Assembly (NCBI GenBank): GCA_002205965.3
Contig: NADL03000657.1
Span: 1,426,001 to 1,490,000, forward strand
DNA: 64,000 bases
From: Kappaphycus alvarezii
Taxonomy: Eukaryota; Rhodophyta; Florideophyceae; Gigartinales; Solieriaceae
Direction of reading: 5' to 3'
Shown here: piece after piece, positions 45,110 to 56,406 of the stretch
Layout of the letters: each line of letters begins with the position of its first letter
Numbering within the stretch: position 1 is the first letter of the stretch
Made by a program: the position numbers and the translations under genes
The notes under the pieces: model-generated
Database searches by the model: none
Seen by the model: only the letters and a program-made list of their open reading frames with translations
What the model was told of the DNA's origin: nothing

Positions 45110-47000
45110 TGTTACTCTTGCGCAGGGCCGATACTCCCAGCGCCAGCGCGGTCGTTTTCGACGGCACGAGCGACGTGCGGAAATTCTTCTTTTTCTTTGA
45201 GAATGTGGCGATAGCATCCAAACCCGACGAGGAGAAATCTCTTGTCCTCTTCGCACACCTTGACAGCGCAGCGTTCGACTTCTATTACGATACGTTTGCG
45301 TCAAATGGTGAGCTCGACTCTGAAGCGAAAAACTACGCTGAGGTTAAACAGAAGTTTCTCGAGCATTTCGCGAAGGGTCAAGAGCTAAGCTCTAGAAGTT
45401 GGGCTTGATCTAGAAGACATTCTTGGTTCTTTGAGGGAAATTGAACGCCTCTACGAGAAGGTGGGGTTCGACAACATCCCCAGGTTCGGACTCCTTCGCA
45501 CCGCCGCCTTTCGTCACAAGGAATTGCAGCAGTTCTTGGCATTTAGGGGACCCAAGGATTATCCGGGAATCGTCAAGGCGCTGAGGGACTTTCACTCTAA
45601 TCGTGTGGCGTTTGCTGGTCCTTCTAGCCGCACCGCTGAAGTTCCGCCTGCAAGGTTGCTGGTTCGCCCGGATTTGAGGTCTAGGAACATCGAAGACAAT
45701 GTGGACGCTCTAGCCGAAGACCTTTCGAAGTTGACTCTTTTCCTGAAGAAGACTAAGGGAGATGACAGGGCTGGACCATCGTTAGCCCCTAAAGAGAATA
45801 TTAAGGTCCGCCACTGCTCTTACTGCAACGAGCTTGGCCATAACGCAATGAATTGCGAGAAGAACCCGCATCGTAACACCCGATGTTCCCTTTGCGGAAA
45901 GATGGGTCACTCAGGTGCTACGTGCTGGTCCGGTGGAAGAAGGGCAGCGATTCGAGAAGAAGCCCCCGCCGAGAAGAAAGAAGACGGGGAAAGAAGTGAC
46001 CAAGTGAATGTCCTCCGAGAAGACTCGTCCGAAACCGACTCCTCACAAGACGAAGAAGTAAATGTCGCGAAAAGGAACGCCGACGGAGATGCACTACCCA
46101 AACAGCCCCGTCAAGACAATCATGGAGACATTCCGATCTCTCGCCTCGTATCTGGCCCCCACGCTCGCGTTACGCAGCTGGGCCCAGCCGTACCTCCGGA
46201 AGAGTTTCGAGTCATTAGCCGTAAGAAGAAGGCGAATAAATCGAGCCGCGGGAGGAAGAATTCTAATAAGCTGCAGGAATACGTAGGGAAATACGACGTT
46301 GTTTCCGAGCTTGCAAACGCAAATTGCGGTTTGACATTCGGTCAGATACCAAAGTCATGCGCCGTTTGCTGGGAAAACAGTCTATTTCACGTGTCGCAGT
46401 CGTTTCGAATTCGGGCCCTCGTTTATTACGGTTGGTTCAACTCAAAGTTTACGGCACCGAGGTCTGGGCTCTACTAGACTCCGGAGCCGTACCGGACATC
46501 ATGTCAGCTGATTTGTGTAGACGTCTTTACCTCTCACCGAACTACACGTCTAAAAGGATATCTGTTGCGAACGGTGATAGCTCTTCCTGTGTAGGTTCGC
46601 TGGTCAAGGTCCCGACGACCTTCGGGGACCAAGCCGTGAAACTAGACTTCCTTGTCATCGAGAAGTCTCCTTTCGACCTGATAATCGGCCTCCCTACGCT
46701 CACAGCTATGCGTGCGAATATGGATTTCGGGGCACAGAGCGTCCGTGTAACCATTGGTTCCGAAGAATTTGTGCTCCCGCTCGAGCCTGATACTAAGTCC
46801 ACCCAGAAGAAACTGGTCGAGGGCGAAGAGATAGGGACTCCCAGTGAATATTTTACTTCTGATTCGAACGCCGGTCCGGAGTCCTTGGACTCTTCGGAAG
46901 AAGAGCTTGTCCTAGCCATCCGCGAGGACAATTTTACCGGATCGAGCGAAGGTCCCTTCGGTGAAGAAAGCACCACCGACGAAGAAGAGAAGAAGGAGTA
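45109..47000 (+). pseudogene. gypsy-E gag and protease region
   Basis: Gag from the ATG at 45109. Two CCHC knuckles lie at about 45813-45930 (CSYCNELGHNAMNC and CSLCGKMGHSGATC) joined by NPHRNTRC as in gypsy-A. The protease motif DSGAVPDIMS is near 46480. An acidic tail follows. Broken. Confidence 0.9.
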
Positions 47001-47001
47001 A

Positions 47002-49733
47002 ATGCGGGATGCTCTGAGAGCTCGAGTGACTCATTTGGAAGAAGAAATGCAAAGCGAGATAAATGGTTTGCTTCGCGACACGGGAATAGTCGCCTTGACT
47101 ATAGACGATCTACATCCTGCGGCCGTGCCGACGAAGCATTCTTTCGAAATGAAGGATCCTACCCCAATCTACCACAGGGCTCGCCGTATGTCGCCTAGAC
47201 ACAACGAAATCGCCCGTCGAGAAATCGACAACATGGTAGATGCTGGGATCATCACCCCAGCGTCGTCGGCGTGGTCGTTCCCAGTGGTTATCGTGACGAA
47301 AAAAGACGGTAGGCCTCGTTTCTGTGTGGATTATCGCACTCTGAACCGCAAGATGAAGGCGGATCGTTGGCCATTACCTAAGATAGAATAGATCTTCGAT
47401 GACCTAAAGGGTAGCTCCATATTTACCACCCTTGATTTGTTTGCGGGGTGCTGGCAAATCCGCATGGCCGAAGAGTGTAAGGAGATGACTACATTCGTCA
47501 GTCGTTTTGGTACCTTCAAGTTCGAGGTGATGCCATTTGGTCTAATGAACGCGCCGTCCACATTTCAGCGCATGATGGATTACATACTGAAGGACATTCC
47601 CTTTGCCCGTGTCTATCTTGATGAAGTCTTGATCTTCTCCGACTCTATGGAGGAGCATATTGATCACTTGTCTGTCGTTTTCAAGGCAGTCGGGGACGCA
47701 GGACTTAAACTTAAGATTACGAAATGCGCGTTTGCTATGCCAAGCGTAAAGCTGCTTGGTCACTGCTTAGACAAGCGTGGAGTCCGCGTCGTCGACGACG
47801 AGAAGATTGGTGCCATCAAAAGGGCCCCCGTTCCTACCAACTCAACGGAGTTCCGTAGCTTTCTTGGCCTCGCCGGTTATTATCCTCGCTTCATCAAGGA
47901 CTTCGCCGGAATACCCTCTGCCCTTCACGCAGCAACTTCGGGTAATAGGAAGTTCGAATGGACTGAGGAGATGACTGCCGCCTTCGAAACCCTTAAAGAG
48001 AAGCTTACTTCTCCGCCGGTGCTAGCCTTTCCGGACTTCAAGTCCCCCTTCATCGTGGAAACCGACGCTTCTAATGTCGCCGTTGGGGCATTCCTGGCCC
48101 AGACAAATGAAGATGGCAAGATTCATCCTGTACAGTACGCAATCAGGAAGATGAACTCAGCAGAGTGTAACTATTCCCCCTTCGAGAGGGAGGTCTTTGC
48201 CGTTATTTTCGATTTAAGGAAATTCAGGGTGTATCTGTTATCGACGGAGCCCTTCAAGCTCATTACCGACCATCAAGCCCTTCGTTATGCCTTCAAGAAA
48301 AACGACATTCACGTAAGGCTGGCGCGATGGATGGACTTCCTTGCGGAGTATGAATTCGAGGTAGAATACAGGCCAGGTGCGGGAAACGGAGCAGCTGATT
48401 TCCTCTCGCGTGTGGTACCTGCCGGGCCGTCCCCTGCCTCTGGACCTGATGAAGGAGACTTAGTGGCGGCGCTGGATTCTGCCTCTCCCGAAGAGAATCC
48501 CCTGATCGAACCTTTCCTCCTCGACGTCGCACGTCATTTGCAAGGTTTGAAGATCCGAGTTGAGGACGAAGAGAAACGTCGTTCGGTCAAGCGTATGGCT
48601 AAAAACTTCGTGATAAGGGAAGGAAAGCTTCTTAGATGAACCAGAAACGGGCTGAAATCTGTACCGTTTATGAAGGACAGGGTCGCGATATTGAAGAACT
48701 TTCATGACGACATCGGACATTGGGATAAGGAGACGACGAAGAAATTTGTCATAGACCGTTATTGGTGGCCGCAGATTCACCAAGACATTCAAAACTACGT
48801 GAAAAGTTGTGAGGGGGCCAGAAGACGAGGCCCCTTCCGCCGTACCATACGACTTTGAATGTCCCATTGACGAATATCTTCGAAACTTATTCGATCGATT
48901 TCGCGGGACCTCTTCCGATATCAAACGCCCGAAAGAAGTATATGCTTATCGCCGTCGAGCATTTGACAGGTTGGCCAATCGCAGTTGCCACAACAGACTC
49001 GTCGGCTGCAACCGTCTCCCAGTTCATCGAGAGTGAAGTTGTGCACCCTTTTGGTCCCCCGAAGTCCATTATCAGCGACAACGCTGGGTGCTTCACCGCT
49101 GCTACCGTCGCTGATTTCATGAATAAGAATGTAATTAACTGGACTACTGTTCTCGCGTATGCTCCCATGTCTAATGGTAGGGCCGAAAGGATGGTACGAA
49201 CCCTCAAGACCGCCGTGAAGAAGATGGTTGTCGGCCAAGGTATAGATTGGGAGGAGCGTTTGCCCCGGGTCTTGTACGGATACCGTCGCCGTCGCCTTTC
49301 TACGGGAGCTTCGCCGTTTGAACTGATGTTCGGAGTAGTTCTGCGCATGAGTCCATCTGACCCCGTCGCGTTGGTGGACTGCGCTTCCGATACACGTCGC
49401 AAGCTGGAACTTCTGGCCTCCTCTGGCCTTCGAGCTCAGCGTCGAGAAGAACAGATGCATAGAATGGGTAGTTCAACCTCTACAGAGCCTCACATGTTCA
49501 ACGTGGGGGATTGGGTTCTAGTGGCACATGGCCAGGCGTTAACTTCGGCCGCCAAGTTGTCTGCCCTCTGTTCTCGCTTTTACGGACCTTGTCGCGTTTG
49601 GAAAGCTGCTCATCCCCGATACTGGTTGATCTCATACGGGGGTCGTCATTCCCGTCGCGCCATCCATGCGAAGAGACTAGTTCCTTTTGTCTTGCGCTCG
49701 AGACATTTGGAGGCTGAGGAACACTTGATTTAG
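47002..49733 (+). pseudogene. gypsy-E RT, RNase H and integrase region
   Basis: RT with KKDGRPRFCVDYRTLN near 47301 and an active-site region near 47615. RNase H has FIVETDASNVAVGAFL near 48050. The integrase zinc region is near 48690 (FHDDIGHWDKETTKKF) and the core near 48880. Broken. Confidence 0.92.
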
Positions 49734-50345
49734 CCGTGATATCCACCGTTCGTCCCTTTCTTTAATGCCCTTTATGTCTTTCTCTTTTGTTTGTTGAGTA
49801 ATAAGCAGCCATATGGAATCTTAATTTGCCTCTCCGAGCGAAAAAGCTCGACTCTGGACTCTTCTTCACCCTCGCAAAGTGTTATCTTCTCACCCCGTAC
49901 TCCTCAACTGATAGGTTCCCAAGCTTGTTTCTGCGCACAGTTTCTCTTTCCTTCGATCGCCTTCCCGCTTTCCCTACCCGCGGTTTATTTTGTATGCGCC
50001 ATCCTACTGATCCACAAGGAATTTTGGGACGACGATACCACCGGATTCGTTCGCCTCTACACGCTCGGTGGATGGGCCAGTCGCGGAGGCTTTGTCTGAC
50101 CTGATTCGACACTGAGCTTCGAGGCGAAGGCGGTGCGCGGGAGAGGATCGAAGCTTCCGATGGTACAAGGCCTCAGAGTTGATGGCTTGGTGCTTGGTTG
50201 CGGGTAAGGAGGAGAACGAGCGTGTTGCGGTCCGAAGGGGGGGTGCAGGTGTGTGCGGGGGTGTGCAAGGGTCGGCCGATCTCTACCCTGAGCTGGCCGA
50301 GGTCACTGTATACCGCACCCCGGTTGCAGTTTGAGGACGGGGTGG
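49734..50345 (+). other. gypsy-E 3' untranslated region
   Basis: Non-coding tail between integrase and 3' LTR, ending in a purine-rich tract (GAGGACGGGGTGGAG). Confidence 0.6.
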
Positions 50346-50677
50346 AGTTGATGCCAGTGGCTGGAAGGTGATTTTTGTGCGTTTTTAGTACTATCTATGA
50401 CGACTTTTTAGGGTAACGTACTGTACTTTCTATCTTTTTACCCACTAGTTTTAATCATTTTTTAGGGTCGAGTACAGTAGTGTACAGTAAGTACACTACT
50501 GTACGGACAAATCTCAGCCACAGCCGCTTGGGTGCTTGCCATATACTGTAGGTAGCACCCGAGTCGGTTGCGCAACTCTTAAGGAGGTAGCGTCGACCTG
50601 TCGACCCCTCCCTACACCTACAGTAAGACCTACTCTATCCTGTCTTCTTCCCTACAATCCCATTTTCGCCCCTATCA
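50346..50677 (+). repeat. 3' LTR of gypsy-E
   Basis: Matches 44783-45109 with scattered differences. It ends TATCA and is followed by the TSD GTAAC. Confidence 0.92.
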
Positions 50678-50874
50678 GTAACCCACATATCTATCTACCA
50701 CAGTAAATTAACCCCCATTTATCGGAGCGGAAGACAGGGTATCTGACAACATGATCTCGTGATGTGAGCACGTCGCGATTCCGGGCGCCTTTCACACGTT
50801 CCGTCTCCCAAAACTTTGATGCAGTCGGCAACGTCTTTTAAATCCCGCGTTCCGCATTCCCCCACTTCCCTGGT

Positions 50875-51860
50875 TTGTCCCTCAGCTATCCCGTCAACTC
50901 TCGTCTCTCTCCTCGCTACGTGGTCCTCCCATTCTCCCTAGAAGTCCATGTCACTCCTCTCGTAGGCGGTCTCACCAACACGATCTACAAAGTAACCCTT
51001 CCGCACGCTGTCCCCGCCTCTGTTCTGGTACGCATTTTTGGTGTCCCAGAATTGATTCCGCCTCTTCAACGTGTATTCGAATCCATAGTATTTGAACAGC
51101 TTTCAGATGCACATATCGCTCCTCGCCTTCTCGCCACGCTTCCCAACGGTCGCGTTGAGCAATATTTGGAAGCTCGGAATATCCGGTTGCATGAGATGAC
51201 CCATCCGGATGTATTAAAAGGTGTTGCCCAGAGCATGGCTCGCATGCACAAATTTTATCCACATAGTGTAGACATAGGAAAGGAGCTGGCTTTGTGGTCA
51301 GACATGGGCAGGTGGATAGAGGAAATAATTCGGCTGGTGGGCAAGGGCAAGTTGAAAATGCCAACGGGGGTGCCTTTGGAGAGATGTCGAATTGGATTGG
51401 AGCAACTGAAACAGGAACTAGAGGGAAGCGGCTGCCCTGTTGTGTTTGTCATAACGATTTATGGTCAGGCAACATCATGATTAGTGAGGATGACGCTACT
51501 GTGTCATTTGTCGACTTTGAATTCAGTGCATTCAACTATCGAGGGTTTGACATTGGCAACTTCTTCAGTGAGGCCGCGTGGGGCAAAGTCGGTGGGGAAC
51601 TGCACGACGTGGGATATCCATCGATCAGTCAAAGACGTTTTTTCTGCGACGAATACTTGAGATGTTTTCACAGCCATGAAGAGACCAGGATGGGGACGGC
51701 GGATGTCGACGCTCTAATGGAGGAGGCTGAGCGCTTTGGTAGGGCTGCGCATTTGTATTGGGGATTGTGGGCACTGAAACTTAGTGTTGAGTCCACAGTG
51801 AATTATCCGTACGTCGATTTTGCACAACACAGATTGTGGCAATTTCTCAAGGGAAGATAA
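50875..51860 (+). CDS. Choline/ethanolamine kinase family protein
   Basis: Phosphorylates choline or ethanolamine with ATP, the first step of the Kennedy phospholipid pathway, in the cytosol. Seen: the N-lobe ATP-binding GGLTNTIYKV (near 50965), the Brenner motif CHNDLWSGNIM (near 51450) and the family motif DFEFSAFNYRGFDIGNFF (near 51511), with HLYWGLWALK near the end. The first part is in one frame and everything from CHNDL on is in another. The change fits one missing T in the TTT run at about 51446-51450. No in-frame ATG exists upstream (a stop lies at 50839), so the start is missing or in an unrecognised exon. The choice between choline and ethanolamine cannot be made. The gypsy-E LTR ends about 200 bp upstream, perhaps affecting the promoter. 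Confidence 0.85.
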
Positions 51861-52149
51861 AGGGGAGCTCTGCTTCTGCTGAGCAGCGATATTTTGACTC
51901 CACATGATGTTCGAGTTTCGCCTCTGCGGCAATAGTGCTCAATGCCCCTGGAGGGTTTGACAAACCTGACAGCGACTTAACCTTAAGTCATGGTTGATTG
52001 AGGTCGCCCAAGAGCCGGAGTTGCATTACGCGCCGCGAACTACCGCAGTCCTGGGATGCTTAATGCCTAGGAAAGCTAGATAGCAGTATCGTGTAAGGAA
52101 AAACCGAGGGCTTTGCGAACGCATCGCGCTAATGCAGGCGAATGAGGTG
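51861..52149. other. 3' flank of the kinase gene
   Basis: Non-coding; nothing recognised. Confidence 0.4.
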
Positions 52150-53130
52150 AATTTTTGGACAGAAGCCTTTTGAGCCCACCAGACTAGCAAAGAACGAACC
52201 TTCCAGCGTCGCCCCCAGCAGACCGACGCCAGCGCGACCCAAGTTCCGTCGGGCAGGCTGCGTAGTTGCAGATGCGCAATACGGGGGTGCGATGCATACC
52301 TTGCACCAGTCGCGCATCGCCGACGTGCGTGACCAACAAGTTGTAGAAAGTCTGCGAGAGATGCACCCAGCACACGCAGTCTCCATTGACGGCCAATTAT
52401 GCGAGAAACTTTCCGCTCCCGATGGGCATCACGGCTGACGCGGTTCTACGCGCTTTCCGACTGCTGAACCCAAACTTGGTGGCGGGCCCTGACAGAATGT
52501 CCCCCTAGTTTATTCGGTTGCCAGCCAACTCAACGTTGAGTCAGGAGGCAGGAGTTACAGGCATCTCGGTGCTAACTGCGCTTGTGACGAGACTAGCCAG
52601 GGGGACCTCGCAGATGAGAACATTCCCTCTGATCTCCTCTGCGACGCTGCCACTGATTCAACCTCGGCCAGGTAGGATCCGCCCCATTGCAATTGAGGCG
52701 GCCTTGCGGCGAATGGCAATCAAGGTACTTCTGCCACAGAGACTGGAAGAAAGGAATGAGTACCTCGTCCTGCGGGCTGGATTCCATTGTGCACGAAGAA
52801 CAGAGACTGGTCGAGCCGACAGGCGACAAGTTAGAGTATGTACCATTGTCCATGGACACAAGCAACGCTTTCAACCTGTTCTCGATACAGCGCATGATAC
52901 ATTTGCTGCCATCTACGATACTGCGCCTCCGCTCCTGGTGGCATGCGATATCAACGTATCGTCGCCAATACGAGAGAGTTACATTAAGCCATTAAGGGCA
53001 AGGGCAGCGCGAGCCGTTGTCAATGCAGCAGAATAGCGGAGCAAGAGGGACCTGGCCTCCAAAGTAGCAGCCATTCCTGGCGGGGCACTGCCAGGACGAT
53101 CGAGGCTAGAATGGAGGTTTGCCGCTAGCT
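52150..53130 (+). mobile_element. LINE-3: strongly decayed LINE reverse transcriptase remnant
   Basis: Plus-strand fragments in several frames match the family of LINE-1: VLRAFRLLNPNLVAGPDRMS near 52438, then GRIRPIAIEAALRRMAIKVL near 52675 (a conserved RT fingers motif), then DTSNAFNLF near 52855 (the palm motif equivalent to VDLKNAFN in LINE-1). No catalytic YxDD region or C-terminus was found. Stops and frame changes are frequent, so this is the oldest copy here. Outer limits are approximate. Confidence 0.65.
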
Positions 53131-53572
53131 GACGACTCGCTAGGATCACCCTCTGAGAAAACGTCCAAGGTCATTAACAACTACGCGACTGCCGCGCGTC
53201 TCTCAGCAGATGCCGGTCGGAAGGAATGAAGATTCGGCTTATCAAAGTTTATCGACGCCATCTGGTCAATGTGAACGCCGTCTGTGGCATTTCGTGCACC
53301 GCAACGCGCACGGTTCAGTCGCTTACTCAAACTTGAATTTAATGACTTTGCAGTGTTACAGACTCGTTCATCAATGATGAAGCCAATTCAACTGTCCGTT
53401 CCCATGCCCTCTTGTCATGACCGTCACCTCCACATCCATACAACGTTTCCCATGCGCGCAACACTAAGCAATCGACCTGTGCTGCAGGCCTGCGAAAGCC
53501 GAGCAAAATCGCAGGCACACCAAATACCAGTTTCGTGGTTAGTCTCATCGCTGTTGATAACGAAAAACCCGG
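53131..53572. other. Intergenic between LINE-3 and eL38
   Basis: A 100-codon plus frame (53284-53586) shows no motif. This interval may hold the final eL38 exon (see that entry). Confidence 0.4.
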
Positions 53573-53911
53573 CTATATCGCTTTGACACAGAAGAATGAC
53601 AACGCGGGAACCAACGTACCAGGAGGGAGACTCTGCTGAAGCTTGTCTGCCTTGTCACTGTCCTTTACAACAAGAGTGTAGAGGTACTTGGAGCAACGGA
53701 CTTTGAACTTGAGGGATCCGTTTTTCTGCTTCTTAATGGTGACGCTACGGGCGTCCTTGCGGCGGGCGGCCATCAAGAAGTCCTTGATTTCATGCACTTG
53801 CTTTGGCTATGTCGTCGTCGCAACAGGATCGCTGTATGGTTAGCTAGTGCAATGGCAAAGAGAGAGAAATGGAGACATGGCTCAAAACGAGAGAGATTAG
53901 AAACTTACCAT
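53573..53911 (-). CDS. RPL38: Large-subunit ribosomal protein eL38
   Basis: A small structural protein of the cytosolic 60S ribosomal subunit. Exon 2 starts at 53808 and reads [20 protein letters not shown], then [15 protein letters not shown] and LQQSLPPG, closely matching human RPL38. The intron (53809-53908, 100 bp) has donor GTAAGT and acceptor ATAG, and exon 1 coding sequence is only the start codon: ATG at 53911-53909 directly abuts the donor. After the conserved PPG the frame reads a non-conserved tail to a stop at 53573. A GTACGT donor lies exactly there, so a third exon is possible (one acceptor near 53486 would give a short GLQHRSIA end). The C-terminus is therefore uncertain. Confidence 0.92.
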
Positions 53912-54282
53912 TTTCGCAGTGGCTTTGCGCAATGTTGGGGTGATGCAGTTATGAAATCGTTGAAGGAAAACTTCGTCAGCTCGGGAAAGCGCTACGGGTC
54001 GTCGGAGCAGAGAAATCGGTTCAAGACACGCTGATCGGCCGAGAGATTTGTCTCTGAAAATCGGTAGGTCGACGGTCGCCGTCGGAATTGCACCGCTTTT
54101 GAGTACAGTACTGTACAGTACAGTACAGCGCTGTGCTGTGATAGAACTAGGGTTAAACGTTTTCAGACCGGTGTTGGGAAGCTTTTTGTAAGCACTCAAC
54201 TCATTACAGTATTAGGTTTACAAACTTTGGCAGTTGTTGTTTATCTCGAAAGCCCGAAAATAAAGCTACTTAATTTTGGGAC
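53912..54282. promoter_or_regulatory. Divergent intergenic region of eL38 and the next gene
   Basis: About 370 bp between two divergently oriented starts, so it probably holds both promoters. A run of GTACTGTACAGTACAGTAC lies at about 54113-54131 and is a possible regulatory palindrome. No TATA box assigned. Confidence 0.4.
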
Positions 54283-54792
54283 ATGGTACCTAACCTACCA
54301 CTGCGCACCGGTGAAAACTGCCTTTCAGAGGACACCGCGAACTCGTCATTCCGCAACGTAAACAGCTCTTCTCCGCCGGCGTCCCGACGAATTTTATGTG
54401 TACCAATGCCCTCTTCTGAGACCCCTGCACGTCCTCTAACTGGAATTTGCTACAGCGACCTTCGCTGTTATCTATATCTTCCTCAACCGCAGAGTCCGTC
54501 TTCCGATTCCGACACAGACTGGGGCCAACCTGACCCGCCACAACCTCCGTACAAGCCGCCTGTCAGTCGCGACGAACCTGAATTCAAGCTCCGACTTTCT
54601 CAAGCAACTGGACCGAAGGCTGTCGACATGTCCTTTATACGGAAATCGATCGTGGAAAGTGCAAAACGCGACTTGAAACGTGTGATAGCGCGGAACAAAC
54701 AAGGAAATAGGGAGGAAATTGAGCGCAAGTTGAGTGAAATTGCAAGGGAACAGATTAGGGCCGCGAGTAACCTGCTTACAGAAATCCAGTGA
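54283..54792 (+). CDS. Hypothetical protein, 169 residues
   Basis: A clean ATG-to-stop frame. The N-terminal half is Ser/Pro-rich and probably disordered (residues about 75-95: SDSDTDWGQPDPPQPPYKPP). The last about 55 residues are highly charged and probably helical (SFIRKSIVESAKRDLKRVIA, then EEIERKLSEIAREQIRAA). No family recognised and no membrane segment or signal peptide. It is divergent from eL38 and may share its promoter region. The coherent C-terminal helix argues for a real gene, but conservation is unknown. Confidence 0.45.
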   Translation: MVPNLPLRTGENCLSEDTANSSFRNVNSSSPPASRRILCVPMPSSETPARPLTGICYSDLRCYLYLPQPQSPSSDSDTDWGQPDPPQPPYKPPVSRDEPEFKLRLSQATGPKAVDMSFIRKSIVESAKRDLKRVIARNKQGNREEIERKLSEIAREQIRAASNLLTEIQ

Positions 54793-55524
54793 AATCGGCT
54801 ACTGTATGCTTGAATTTGTGAACGGTACTGTACTTGTAATGTCCAGCGGACCAATTTTTTTAGTTTTCCGCGGCACGGTAATGACGTGGGTTTGTTGTCA
54901 TATATGTTTATTACCGCACCGTGCAAGTCATCGTTGAGAACTGAGCGTGTACTGCACAGTACTGCACCTTGGATCCTGTCAAGAGTTGAACACGTTGCGC
55001 TGATCCGAAGGGAGGTATTTAGTATTTGATCCAAAGGTATGGTTCAGATTAACCCAACCTTTTTTGTAGACCTTTAACAAAATTAAAAATACATAAACCT
55101 CTACAGGTACAGTATTCGCACCATGCATTAGTTTATTTTATTTTCTTAATAATCAAGAAATTCGTTGTCTAGCAAACGGTTATGTTTTTTAAAAAATTGT
55201 CGCACCGTTTCCGTAACTTTTTTAATTTTAAAACAAAGTACAGTAGTTGGGTGGTGGCATCAGATCTAGAGGATCAATTTCAAACAGCCTGTAACATCCG
55301 ATGAGTGTGAATCCTACTTGTTCCTGGCGCAGCTACAAGATCCCGCTGCGTTATCGTTGCTTTCGTCGGATTTTGTTTGACCGAGCCTTCCTCTGCAACT
55401 TCCACCTGCTCCATCCAAAGACTTTGTGTTGCACCGCAATACTTCACAACGCTCTTAATATCTTCTAATTGGTCCAAGAGTATACTCGAGCTCGAACGGG
55501 TTGGCCCATCAAACGTATACAAAC
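54793..55524. other. AT-rich intergenic region
   Basis: Contains AT-rich stretches (55070-55240) and GTACTGTAC-type words near 54830 and 54950. No gene recognised. Confidence 0.45.
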
Positions 55525-56242
55525 ATGGATCAAGTCTTCAAGAAGGTCGAGACTGTTCTCAAGTCGCAAGAGCTTGTTCGCGCCCGTCTTCGCGAGCATC
55601 GCGAAAAGGCTGATATCGAGCTTCGCAGCGTCCTCCAAACCGTCCACAAGATATACGCTGCAGAAGATCTACTTGCTTCTACAAAGGCGGCTGCCGAAGA
55701 GTTGCGGGGTACTGGTGAATGGCTGAAAGCCACAGAGAACGCATTACCGAGGATCCTGGCGCCTATGAGCGGTACAGAGATCTATGGTATTCGCAGACAC
55801 AGATGGGAGTTATGATTGCCGTCTTGATTGGATTTTTGCTGGAGACAGTTTGACTGGCGTCGAAAAGGTTACAGAGATGGTCGGTGCCGATATCCGCATT
55901 CAGATGAATGACTACCTGATCGGTATTTGTCAAGCCGTTCAGGAGCTGGCAAGATTGAGTATGAATCGGGTCATCGTGGGAGATTATGTCACTGCGAAGA
56001 GGTGTGCAAGGTTTGGCAATGACGTCTTTGGAGGCCTGAAGCAGTTAAACCTAAGGAATGATATCGTCCGTAAGAAGTACGACGGGCTAAAGTACGATAT
56101 CAAGAAGCTTGATGAAATTGTTTACGACCTAAGCATTCGGGGCCTCCTCAACGATGACACTGCCATCGTTGAGGAGGATAAAGAGGCATCCGCGGAGGAG
56201 AAGAACGTGGCGTCTGGATCTGCTGAGGTGAACGGAAAGTAA
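55525..56242 (+). CDS. TSN: Translin
   Basis: A nucleic-acid-binding protein that forms ring-shaped oligomers, with or without TRAX (the C3PO RNase, in RNA silencing and tRNA processing). Starts at the ATG at 55525. The all-helical protein is recognisable throughout: MDQVFKKVETVLKSQELVRA, AYERYRDLWYSQTQ (human: YYRFHEHW), then GDYVTAKRCARFGND, and the hallmark KKYDGLKYDIKKLDEIVYDL with SIRG. Length is about 239 residues (human 228), with an acidic extension. No intron is needed, but the reading frame changes twice (about 55746-55752 and 55840-55851), each consistent with one missing base. I see no splice sites that would explain the changes. Confidence 0.9.
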
Positions 56243-56406
56243 TTCCAGCGGGGGTTGGTAGCTCGTGGAGAGGTCATTGCGCTGACCGCACGATTCAGTG
56301 CACCACCACATCAGGTTATTCTAACTTGCTGTGACCAGATAGATCGTAACCACTTTTCAACCTGTCGCTAGCAACAGTAGTCATGCATAGAAAAGCTGTA
56401 TTCCAG

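Larger units (their letters stand above)
44783..50677 (+). mobile_element. Ty3/gypsy element gypsy-E, both LTRs and TSD present
   Basis: LTRs at 44783-45109 and 50346-50677, TSD GTAAC at 44778-44782 and 50678-50682. Gag, protease, RT, RNase H and integrase follow in Ty3/gypsy order with no chromodomain. The LTRs differ at more than a dozen places, so this is clearly older than gypsy-A and gypsy-D. Gag knuckles and LTR termini resemble gypsy-A, but codon use is more GC-rich. It sits about 200 bp upstream of the kinase gene. Broken, with several interruptions. Confidence 0.93.
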
